DNA of 64,000 nt from Prototheca cutis (Eukaryota; Chlorophyta; Trebouxiophyceae; Chlorellales; Chlorellaceae), in the NCBI GenBank assembly GCA_002897115.2, contig BCIH01000001.1, positions 763,002 through 827,001 of the forward strand, given 5' to 3'. This document shows, piece after piece, positions 21,877 through 31,867 of this stretch (positions within the stretch are counted from its first letter, which is position 1; each line of letters starts with the position of its first letter). A program made the position numbers and the translations under genes. The notes under the pieces are model-generated. The model was not told the DNA's origin, did no database searches, and worked only from the letters and a program-made list of their open reading frames with translations.

Positions 21877-24800
21877 TCATTGGTATGCCAGCCGGCGTAC
21901 CTCCACAGCGCCACCACCACGATGACCCCGGAGACTTTCCAGGGCTTGTGCGGTGGCCAGGTTGGGAGGCATGCCCTCGGCAGCCATGTCGACAGCCAGC
22001 TCCTCGCCAGCTTCCACGGCGCCCGCGGTGGCGCAGGCGTTCAGTAACACGCTGTACACCGCGACCCGGGAGCGGCGCCCGCTTCGCGGAGCCTGCGGCG
22101 GACATCCAGCGCAGAGGACAAGTCGCCGGCAGCCGCGTACGCTGAAGCCAAGCCGGCGTACGCCCCACCACGCGGCTCAAACCCTCGAGCGCGCATGGAA
22201 GCCAGAACGACTTCGGCTTCGGCGGCTCGGCCCGCCGCACCCAAAGCGGATATCAACGCCTCGTGACTCGCGGCATCGGGCGTCTCCAGACCGGCAAACA
22301 GCGTGGCTGCTTCGTCGGCGCGGCCGGCTCTGGCGAGTGCGGACAGCGCCGTGTTGATCATGACTGTGTTTGGGACGACACCCAGTGACCGCGCCCGGGC
22401 CAGGAGCTGGAGTGCGTCGTCCGCGCGACCGGCCCGTTCATACACCGACATCATCGCCCCGCACACGACCTCATTGACTAGTGCATGGTGTGAGGGTGGT
22501 GGTGGAGCAAGGCTTTGGGAATGGGTATCGAGGATGGCATCGGGGACCATGTGCGCCGAAATCGCAGGCCGTAAGGACGATGATGCGTCTTGAATGCCCT
22601 TTGTCGATGACGTCATCACCAAACCGCCGCCACCATTACCGCCGCTGCCCAGTCCAACAAGTGCACCAAGTCCGCAATCAGCAAGTCCCGCGCTCAATGC
22701 CCCCGCAGACAGCACATTGTTGGCGGCGCCCGGCGGCACATGTCCAGCCACGCCGGCGCTCCAGGCGGCGCCCCGGCAATCGAGTGCAGCAACGCCCCAC
22801 GCCGCTGCGGTTGCCGCCGCCAGCCGGATTCTTCTGGGCGACGCCGCACGCGGAGCCAAGCCAGTGTCCGGCACTGCAAAAGCAGTGGTATCGTCGCTGC
22901 CCGGTGCGATTTCCTCCTCCATATCTCTGCTGTTTCCAAGACCATCTTCGACGCCGCCGAGCGCTGCACCCAGCTGCACCGGGAGCAGGCGCTGGAGTTC
23001 TTTGCAGTTCAGCGACTGTGATTGTCGCCGAGGTGCGGAGGCTCGGGGAGGTGGGATTGATGCCGTCCTCGGGGCGTCCACCAGGGTAGACGACGACGGC
23101 AGCCTCACTGCATTGCCAGCAACGCTACTCTCCAGCAGAACTACCCCAACTGGCCCAGGAGCAGCGCCGCCACTGCCGTGAACGCGCCTCGCCAGCCCCT
23201 CAAAGACCAGCTCAGCAACGTCGACGCGGCCCTGGTCACCTGCGGCCTTGATCAGCGCCGAGTACGTGTACGCGTTGGGCCCTGCACCAGTCGCACCCAC
23301 TTCGCCGCGCTCCAGCGACCGCAAAAGGCCCAGCGCAGCACCCCAGTCGCCCGTGCTCGCGTGTGCAGTCAACAACGCAGTCCAGGTCCGCGCGTTGGGG
23401 GCCACGCCCGCAGAAGACATCCAGTCGACGACCTGCTGAGCGCGCCGCGGTTGCCCCGCCGCACCCAGTGCGCCCACCAGCGCCGTGCACGACACGACGT
23501 CAGGCCCGATGCGCGCCGCGAGCATGGCGTCAAACAGCGCCACCGCACGCTCCCAACGCCCCTCGGCCGCGCACGCCGAGATGATTGCCGCATACGCGTG
23601 ACCTATTAGGATGCCGATGTGCCAGTGCTTTTTTTGTTTTCCGGGGGCTCTCATTGGATGTTGAGTGATAGCATCGCCAGAAACAGCGAGGACAAACGAC
23701 GGAAAGAGGCCCCCCCACCAAAAAAGGCCTTTTACTTACCGGTGGGCTTGCACCCTGCAGCGTGCATGTCGTCCCAGATGGCCAGGGCGGCTTCGGATGC
23801 GCCGCCCTCGGTGGCAGCTCGCATGGCCGCGGTGTAGGCATGGACGCTGGGCTCCAGGGGGGATCCACGCGGCGCGGCACGCATACGAGAATACAGGTTC
23901 AAAGCCCGCCGTGCGTCGCCGAGTCGCGCACAGACCTCGAGCAACGCCGTCGCCAGGCGGCAGTCCATGCGGCAGCCGGGGTCGGCCTCGGCGTGCGCCC
24001 ACACGCGCAGCGCCGCCGCGGGCTGGCCGCCGGCAAGTGCCGCCCGGACCACCGCGGTGTATGTGAACACACTGGGCCGGATGCTGTTGCTGGAGGGACC
24101 GCGGGAGGCTTGCTGCCAGCCCATTGGGTTTGTCCCCTGCCCTGTTGCCCACAACTCCGCCGACCCATCGCCGTTGTTGGGTCCCGCAGCAGCGCGGTCG
24201 ATGCTGCTTCCACCACCGATCTCCGCTTCCTCACCGCGCATCCAGTCGTAGATGGCCAGGGCCTCTGCCGCGGCACCGTGCGCCGCTGCGACACGGATGA
24301 GCGTGGTACAGAGCCGGCCGTCGGGCTCGTGCCCCCCAGCACGGAGCCAGTCAAACAGCAAGAAAGCGCGGCGCCAGGTGCCACGGCCACGGCCCAGCGC
24401 CGCCACCAGCTTGTCCAGTTCGCGATTGCAGCTGGGGCCCAATTGTATTGATCCGGGGAGCGGCAGCTCGGCGGGCATGCTGGCATCCAGCAACGCCGTC
24501 AGCGCTCCTGGAAGCGACCCAGGCACGGGGTGCGGTTGCGAGGGCTTGGCGTCCCGCATGGGCACCTGGCACGGCTGATCCAGTGGACCCACGGGGTGAG
24601 CCAAGGCCAACGGGCCGGCAGGGATGTCGTAGCCTGGCTGCTCGACGGCCCAAGGCGCGACGGGCGCTGCCAGGCCACTGGCGGCTGGCGCCATGCGGCG
24701 GGGCAGGGTGCCGAGCCGGCCCTCCAGGGGCCCCACCAGGGACAGCGGGCGCGGCTGGGGAGGGGCCAGCATGGCAGTCTGGCGCCCCGCGCCGCCGGGG

Positions 24801-24898
24801 GCCCCAACCAGCTTGCCATGCAGGGCCACGCCACGTGCTGCCCCGCCAGCAAGCTCGGAACTGAGGGACAAGCGCCCCGACTGGCTTGCGCCTATCAT
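21877..24898 (-). CDS. Pentatricopeptide repeat (PPR) protein, frameshift near 3' end
   Basis: Exon 1 is 24898-23740 (GTAAGT donor) and exon 2 is 23602-21877, about 960 aa. An Ala/Gly/Arg-rich N-terminus (MIGASQSGRLSLSSELAGG) fits an organelle-targeting peptide. About a dozen 35-residue PPR units are visible, e.g. FTYTAVVRAALAGGQPAAAL, YAAIISACAAEGRWERAVAL, YTYSALIKAAGDQGRVDVAE and INTALSALARAGRADEAATL. A ~230-residue Ala/Gly/Ser-rich insertion (~530-760) separates two repeat arrays. PPR proteins bind single-stranded organelle RNA and govern its processing or translation; the target is unknown. At 22065-22070 the frame must gain one base in a GGG run to join LREAGAAPG to VYSVLLNACAT, which continues the repeat array. 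Without this, translation ends at 22041. Confidence 0.85.
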
Positions 24899-25523
24899 TG
24901 AACTGAACTTCAAGGGCTACGGGGTTCCAAAATGTGCCTGTCGGAGCAACCGCTATGCCATCGTGGGTTGCTGAGGGCCAGGCGGGACACAGTGAGGCAG
25001 GAACCCCGACCCAGAAGCACGCACCCTCTCCGTGCCACAGCGACACACGGGATCCCTGGCAAACGTGATAGAAATTCTTGAGAGAAATTTGCAACAATCC
25101 ATCGCCGCGCCATCCTGTTTCTGGTAGGCGCTCCATCACCCATGGTGGCGGTCTCGTGATGTGTGGGTGGGTGGATGCAATGATTTGCTGGTAACCCCGG
25201 GCACCGTGCAAGTGCAGTCCACCCACTGCACCAGGCACCGCCGTGCGAGGTTTAGACCATCTCTGCACCAGTACCTTACCAGAGACTGCAGTTTGTCTGA
25301 AATGTATGCTTGCAAGTGCAGGACTGGATCGCTCAACCTGCCGCAATGTGTGCCAGCCTCTCATCAAGTTGGTGGCACAGAAGTCTCGTCTTGTGAAAGG
25401 AACCCGAGCGAAACACGCATTCTCATGTAAAAACCAAGGAAACATACTAAGAGTGCAGAGGGGTGGCACACCCTCGCTCATTCATTGGTTTCAGTCGTGG
25501 TCATCAGAGTCGCAGTGGGTGCC
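24899..25523. other. Intergenic between two minus-strand genes
   Basis: 5' side of the PPR gene and 3' side of the kinase gene. Open frames here have no recognisable motifs. No repeats or RNA genes seen. Confidence 0.6.
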
Positions 25524-26666
25524 CTACAATTGCTGGGCAGTCACGGCGTGGCCTTTCCGGACAGGTTCCAGTGCAGTCAAGAGGGCCGTTTGGAAAGCCC
25601 GAAAGTCGGCGTCGCTGCCTTGCAACAGGCGCAGCTGGCAGACTTGGAGCTCCGGCAAGATGGGCAGCAGTCCGGCGGTTACCCTCAGTGCTGAGCCTCG
25701 AAACGATGCATGCTGGGCAATGTCCTTGCGCACCAGAAAGTCCAGCCTGCGCATTGATGCTGAGCGTGCCGAGCTCATCGTCATGGTTTCACAAGGTGTC
25801 GTCGTATGCACCCAGACTCTCCACCACACAGTCAGCGCAGCAGCCACTCACCCGCCCGACTCTGACATCGAGACAGTTGCCCCAACGGCAGCAGCGCAAT
25901 GCTCGACTGCGTGCATGGCCTCCTTTGCCGGTGCCCGAATCGAAAACTGGGCCGTCGTGCTGGAACCAAACATGCCCCCGAGGTCTAGGCTGCTGTTGAT
26001 CACACCAAATGTCGCCTTGGTAGCCTCCGAAGTGGTCTGCGTGCCCAGGACGGTTTGTCCGTGGGCCACGGGTACGGTGCTGACATTGCAAACAGACAAA
26101 AAAATTTGAAAGGCAATTCTGAGTGCTATGAAGCCACAAACCAACCTCTGTTGCATCATGGAAACAAAATTTCTCAGCGCTAAACAACAGGGAATCAGGT
26201 TGCTCACCACGGGGGGCCGCGCCTCGTCGATCAACGACCGCAGCTTGGCAATCAAACGGGTCGACCTGCTTGTGAGGCGCAGTGGACCTAAACATCGAGC
26301 ACAGTAGACTCCGTTGCATGCATGCACACCCATGACTCATAGGACTCACAAACCAACCGAACAACATCTTCCATCCAACCGCACCAGCGGTAAAAAGCGG
26401 GGGCTTGGCCCTCGAGACAGGTGAGGTCAACAATGTGCCGGCCCGGTGCCAGTTCCCTGCTTTCCACCTGGACCTTGAGCACGCTCGTGAGTGCCGGGAC
26501 CCGCAGAACCAAGGCCCTGCATGTATTTGGTGGTGGGGTAGTGCATGGTGCTGATGGACTACAAACTGGTTCGATGCAGTCTGTCTGTGTGTTGTTGCTC
26601 GAATGAACATGCAAAAGTGCCATGCATGGATGCTGATGCATGCAATAAAGGCAGCAGCTCCCCTTG

Positions 26667-26717
<51 letters not shown>

Positions 26718-28409
26718 NCCCCCNCCCCCCCCCCCCCCCAACACACACACACAACACTTTCAACAACGCATCAACACTCACCCCGAACGCGCATTCTGGT
26801 CGACAGCCCCGCCCACACTCTCGACCAGGTCTCCCATGCGATCGAAGATGGGCTGCAGATTCGAGCCACACGAGAAGCGTGCGGTACCGCGCCGCGGTGG
26901 CGCGGTCCCGGGGTCGAACAGTGCCGACACGTCCAAATTGGCCCCAAGCAGCTGGAAAGCATTCATGCGGGCTGTGCTGCACCGTGGTGGGCTGCGGGGC
27001 TCCTCAATCTCCTGAATGACCGGTGTCGTCGTCAGCGCCTGGCCAGAGTTGTCCAGCGAAGGCAGCACGCTCGTAGGCGCGGCAACCTCAGCCTCAGGTT
27101 CGGCCGCCACCCAATCGTGCTCCCAGATTTCCTCCACTGAAATCCTGGCTTATTTTGTTCCGTGTGTGTGGACACATGTGTGTATGCTGCTTGCATCCCG
27201 GCGGTCATGCAGCAGCCGATAAAGTCCTCAAGCCAGCTGGCGGTTGTCTCATCCACTGACCGCCACCAATCACACCCACAGCATTTGGACAGCTGTTTCC
27301 CCTCAAAGCACATACACAAACAAACAAGTAAAGAAACAAGCAAACACTCACACCTGCGTTCCGGGTCTGGGCAGAGCATGGCTGCGAGCAGGCGACGAGC
27401 GGCCGGGCTGATGCCCGGAGGCATCTCGTACTCTGCAGCCAGGATGCTTCGCATGAGTGTCGGCGCGTCGTCCTTATCAAAGGGCAGGCAGCCTGCCAGC
27501 ATGACGTAGAGCACGACACCCAGAGACCAGACGTCGGCCGGGCCGCCGCGGTACCCTCGGCCATGCAGTACCTCCGGGGCCGAGTAATGCAGCGTGCCAC
27601 ACGCCGTATCCAGGAGCACATCCATGTTTGTCGAAGGCAGCAGATGGCCATGACGTTTGTCGGTGGATGCTGCCCTCGGGTGATCTTTGATGCCCATGGG
27701 ATCACTGGAGGTGATCTTCAACTCCCCTGCCGCCAGCCCCTTGGCGGTGTCTTGGCCCGAAGCCACCACGACGCCCAGGCCGAAATCGGCGAGCTTGGCG
27801 TCACCCTCGGATGTGAGGAGCACGTTTTCGGGCTTGATGTCACGATGGTACACCCCCGCGCTGTGTGCGGCACCCAGCACGCTGAGCAACTGGCACAGCA
27901 GTCGGCGGGCGGTGCGTTCGGGCAGTGGTCCCCCCCCTGCCACCAACGAGTACAAGTCCCCCCCGGTGACGAGTTCCATCACCAAATAAACGGACGAGGA
28001 CGAGGCCAGAACCGCCTGAAGTGCCACAGCGTGCGGGTGCCGCAGCGTGCGCAGCGCAGCAACCTCCGCCGCCAAGCGGCCGGGCCCGCCAGCCGACTGC
28101 AGCATCCGGGCTTTGTCCAGGATCTTCACCGCCACCAGCTCCCCCGTGCCCACGTGCTGCCCACATACCACGCACGAGTCCGCGCCCTTGAGGATGGAAG
28201 GGGCGGTTGAGGGGGTGTCTGGTCATGGGGCCACCCCGGACGACCAGCCCTGTGCCCTGCAACACCACGGCGCAAAGGGCAGAGCGAGTCCCAGAGATCA
28301 AGCTCCCTAGTTATACGGCAACCCTTCCAGCCTTGCGCCGACCATATCGACGCACCTCGCCCAGGATGTGACCCAGAACGTAGTCGCCCACGCGCTTTGC
28401 CCGTGCCAT
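25524..28409 (-). CDS. CIPK/SnRK3-like kinase with two NAF-PPI-like modules, ~632 aa
   Basis: Exons 28409-28356, 28186-27352, 27136-26782, 26516-26350, 26287-26208, 26036-25852 and 25746-25524. The kinase domain is complete: glycine loop LGEGADSCV, Lys39 in AVKIL, HRDIKPEN (Asp134), DFG at 152-154 and SAPE near 223. About 45 extra residues lie in the activation loop. The regulatory part has a canonical NAF motif (MNAFQLLG, N355-F357; LDVSALFD). A PPI/KA1-like segment follows (APGRHIVDLTCLEG, FYRWCGWMEDVV). A second copy of the same order comes next: KATFGVINSSLDLGGMF with ATF at 505-507, TAQFSIRAPAKEAMHAVEHC, then VTAGLLPILPELQVCQLRLL and DFRAFQTALLTAL. In plants NAF binds calcineurin-B-like Ca2+ sensors. 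Intron 3 contains a ~71-nt G-tract. The kinase call is very firm. The second module rests on motif order read by eye. Confidence 0.85.
26669..26739 (-). repeat. ~71-nt G-tract (coding strand) with two N, CIPK intron 3
   Basis: Plus strand is C with N at 26718 and 26724, so the length is probably not exact. On the coding strand the tract begins ~42 nt after the 5' splice site, right after a (GT)n stretch. Confidence 0.9.
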
Positions 28410-28900
28410 CGCGGAAGGTTGGCCTCCCAGGCCTCCCGGCCCACGGGCCGGACGAGCAGGCGTTATCGGGCTGCCAACACCATGGTCCCAGCTCACCAAT
28501 CGAACATTTTTTGTCTGGGGGCTTCAAGACTGCGATTTCCGAAATCCTGTCGTCGCCCCTGGGAGTGACTGCCGCCCCCGGGATCACCCCCTCGCGACAA
28601 GTGATCTGGCACCGAGCACGCACCACCGGCAAGCCGGGCCGCACATCTAAACCCCAGGCCTGTCGCCTGCTCGCTCCATGCATCATGTCCCGGTTACACA
28701 CACGACGTCAAAGGCAATCAAATATGGCAGTGCAAGCATGGCAGTGCATGGCTTGAGGTGAAAAGATGGTGGAGGCAGCAGCCTGTGCGGCTCCATCCTA
28801 GCTGGAAGCAGCAGGACGGGACGAGCTCTCAGGCAGCTCACGGGTCGGTAAGAACTCCAGCGAGGCCCCATTTGCCCCTCGCGAACCGTGCGAGTCCAAT
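28410..28900. other. Intergenic upstream of the kinase
   Basis: Promoter side of the CIPK-like gene and 3' side of the small Cys-rich gene (both minus). No coding frame supported. Confidence 0.6.
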
Positions 28901-29179
28901 TTATCCAGCGAAACTTGAGGAAGAAGAGCTCGAGGACGAGGAGCTCGAACCCCCAGGCGAGATGCAAGCGCAGCTCGCCGTCTGGGCACCCGGCCCCCTG
29001 TCCTGGCAGTGAAAGTCCATGACGCCTTCTCCCAGACAGTTTGACTCACAGAGACTGCGCTGGGCCGTGCAGTATGGCGTCTCCTCGGCCTGTGGCGCCG
29101 CGGCATTCGCGCTGGTTGCGCCAAGGACCACCAGGCACACGAGTGCCAGCCCCGTCCATTTCAAGGTGCAGCGCCTCAT
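28901..29179 (-). CDS. Small secreted Cys-rich protein, one repeat
   Basis: A single exon of 92 aa. A classical signal peptide (MRRCTLKWTGLALVCLVVLG..ANA) is followed by one Cys module: CTAQRSLCESNC, nine residues to the next Cys (MDFHC), then SCAC. A poly-Ser tail of ~12 residues and FAG end the protein. The spacing C-x6-C-x3-C-x9-C-x11-C-x-C matches the two modules in the divergent neighbour at 29992, so the two genes are paralogues. The module is not one I can name. The protein is probably secreted or wall-associated, with the Ser run a likely O-glycosylation linker. A further 3' exon encoding a membrane anchor, as in the neighbour, was looked for and not found. Confidence 0.7.
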   Translation of the reverse strand: MRRCTLKWTGLALVCLVVLGATSANAAAPQAEETPYCTAQRSLCESNCLGEGVMDFHCQDRGPGAQTASCACISPGGSSSSSSSSSSSSFAG

Positions 29180-29991
29180 TGTGATTGCTTAAATAGTGTA
29201 CACAGTTCTATAATGTTGTCTACAGGACTGCGACGGCGTCGGAAGGACTGGATTGTTTGTGCATGACTCTCGATGCAACCGCGTGCCAGAGCCCGAGGAA
29301 ACCATGTTTGGTCACAAGGCCCGACCTCCTCGGCGCATTGTGTATCTCCTGCAAGCCATCTCACCCTGTCTTACGCGGGAAACCTTCAAATCATGTACAC
29401 CGATGTAGGGTGCGTGGTTTGGTTATTAGAATCACCCGGGAGTGCCTCGCGGTGTCTGAAACCCCCTCCGGTGGTTCTGGGCGGAATGCTACCCCGGGGT
29501 GCGGGCAGAGGGGGACGGCCAGGAGTCCCCCATGCATGCCTCCGCTGTCTCGTTCATGCAGGGCACACATTCCCATAGGCTGCATGGCATGCATGACAAA
29601 CAGGCGACAGTCTGGTCATGGCCACTGCCCAGCTCAGGTCTGGGCAAAGGTGGTTGTCGTTCGGTTTCCGTCCTGTCATCCGAGTGGCCAGAATGCTGCG
29701 GCCCGCAACCCCGTACAACAGGAGCGCTGCATGTTGAACATGTGCACTACATTTGTAGCACCTAGTGAAATGGGGTGACGGTGACAAAACTTGACCGCTA
29801 ACGCGCTGCCGATGCATCCGCCTGTCGGGCACTCCGACACCGCGTGACTTTGGGAAGGCCGAAGTCGGTGGCAGCAACCGTGTTGCGAAAATCCGAAACC
29901 GTGTGATATACTGCACCGCATGACCGCAGGGGCTCGTACATTCAATTTGCATTAGACCTTTGTTTTCATTACATTGAAATTGAACTATACC
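29180..29991. promoter_or_regulatory. Divergent promoter between paralogous Cys-rich genes
   Basis: 812 bp between two head-to-head start codons. Holds TGCATGC motifs near 29531. No coding frame recognised. Shared upstream control of the pair is an inference from arrangement only. Confidence 0.5.
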
Positions 29992-31227
29992 ATGCGTGGA
30001 GTCTTCCTCTTTGCGACGCTGTGCGTCGCCATGCTGGCTTGCCACGGAGCACTGGCGGCCACATGCGATGAAGCGCGGACCCAGGCAAGCATCGCGTGAC
30101 TTGGAGAGGCACGTCATGCTTGCAAGCATCACCATAATGGAGTACGTAGGCTTTCATGACGCTCGCTACAAACGTTGTGCACCTCATTTCCCCTCCCGCG
30201 ACAGTGCGAGGCCAGCTGTCCAGCTGGCAGTGTGGCCAAATTCGACTGCCAGCAATCTGGGGGCTCCATCTCCCAGTCCTGCGCCTGCGCCAGTGGCGGC
30301 AGCCCCTCCCCCACGTCGAGCCCTTCCCCCACCTCCGTCCCACCTCCGCCGGTTGCCGTGCCTGTCTCCACCAGCAGCTCTCCCAGCCCCAGCCCCAGCC
30401 CCTCGGGTGCGGAAAGCGCGGAGTGCAGCCAGCAGCGCATCCTCTGTGCCGCCCAGTGCCCGGCCGGCTCTGTCGGTGCGTAGGGTGGCCATGTTGGGGA
30501 TGATGAGCGTCAGGATACTGGCACTGCAAAGCGGGGAATCAGGCCCTTCTAGAAGCACATACACTTTGTGCTGTTGGCTTGGGGCCAAGAAGGAAACTGG
30601 TGCGTGAGAGTGTGCCACAGAAATGGACGATGAATAAGAGGAGTGTTCACCACTATCCATGTCGCCCGTTACTCAACATTGGTTTCTCAACGTTGCCCAC
30701 CCACACCTGCTTCCTTGGCACGTGCAGTCGACTTCAAGTGTGACAGCGCCAGCGGTGCCCTGAGCCACTCGTGCTCCTGCGCCTCTGACAACGGCGCCAG
30801 TCCCGCCGCCAGCTCCCCCGCAGCTTCGTCCCCGGCATCATCGCCTGCCAGTTCGGTCGGCGCGGCCAGCAGTCCCTCTGTGCCGGCCACCGGCACGGGT
30901 GACGTCCCGGAACCCACGGCCGCATCTGTGCTTGGCGACGGCGAGGTATCCAGCCCTTCCCCATCCCCGCCACCCAGCGCCGCTGTCGCGGTGAGTGTGG
31001 GATGCCTCATGTCTGTCTGGCAGTGTTTCTGGGTTTCTCCTAACTATGTGTACGCTTTGTCCCCAGGGACGCACACAGNCTCTGCCATTCGTTCTTGGCA
31101 AGTCGGGGCAAACACACTCACCAGAAACCCCCCCCTCTGCCCACTTCTAAAACGACCACAGGTCCAGGCGGGCTGGACTGCCTTTGCGGCATCGACACTG
31201 TTTGCCGTGCTCTTGCTCACCGCGTAA
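29992..31227 (+). CDS. Secreted, probably GPI-anchored Cys-rich protein, two repeats
   Basis: Exons 29992-30084, 30205-30475, 30728-30990 and 31162-31227 give 230 aa. It has a signal peptide (MRGVFLFATLCVAMLACHGALA), then Cys module 1 (CDEARTQCEASC...FDC...SCAC). A Ser/Pro-rich linker, module 2 (CSQQRILCAAQC...FKC...SCSC) and a long Ala/Ser/Pro linker follow. The protein ends in a hydrophobic segment (WTAFAASTLFAVLLLTA) with nothing after it, the pattern of a GPI-anchor signal. Intron 1 needs a GC donor (CAG|GCAAGC); this gives exactly the C-x6-C-x3-C spacing seen in the other modules. Module 2 is split by intron 2. Likely a cell-wall or surface protein; ligand unknown. The N at 31079 is intronic. 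Confidence 0.78.
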
Positions 31228-31867
31228 GACCCGCAACACGATCCGCGGAGAGGAACGACTTGGCGGCCTGCTGGAAGACAAGCAGCAACTCTCGGAAGAC
31301 AGTGTATCCCCATGCAGCCGGTGGCCACCGATGCCATGCAGCCCCGAACGACCTTTTGACCCTGGGCATCCAGTGTCCTCTTATGACACGCACGGGTGCC
31401 TTGCTTGCTTCATGCCTTTCTTTGTGAGACCCAGAATTTCATGCCATAGCACAGCTCATTCCTCATGTGTCCAGCACCGGTGGACATTGCATCTCTCTGT
31501 CAAAACGGCGCTCATTCTTCTGAAAGGTTTGGTCGAGGATCGAAATGGCACAGAGGACGCACCGCTGAGTCTCATACTATCACTGCTGTGGTTTCGGGTC
31601 GCGGCTTGCCCTGGGAAAGCGGTGGGTTGCATCTGAGTAGGCCAATCAAATGATGCAGGGTGCGGCAACATGCACGGGAAGTGACCTCCAGTCGCACATG
31701 CCATTGCACAGCGAGCACACTCGATGTGTTCAACAATGGCAAAGACGTTGTATTTCGTGTGGACAGAGTCTCCAGTTTCTGAAAAGCCTGGTCGATTCTC
31801 CGCAGCAACCCAGACAACTGTGGATGGTACCTCGTTCGTGTGAAAATTTGGTCGACAGGAACTCGCA
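31228..31867. other. Intergenic, convergent 3' ends
   Basis: Between the Cys-rich gene (+) and the DENND6-like gene (-). A minus-strand open frame continues through it, but its best splice solution stops at 31868, so it was not included. Confidence 0.55.

Noticed and set aside
31456..31867. Extension of the DENND6-like frame to 31456
   Set aside because: Splicing from 32038 to 31906 gives a short charged C-terminus with a stop at 31868. The extension has no family similarity.
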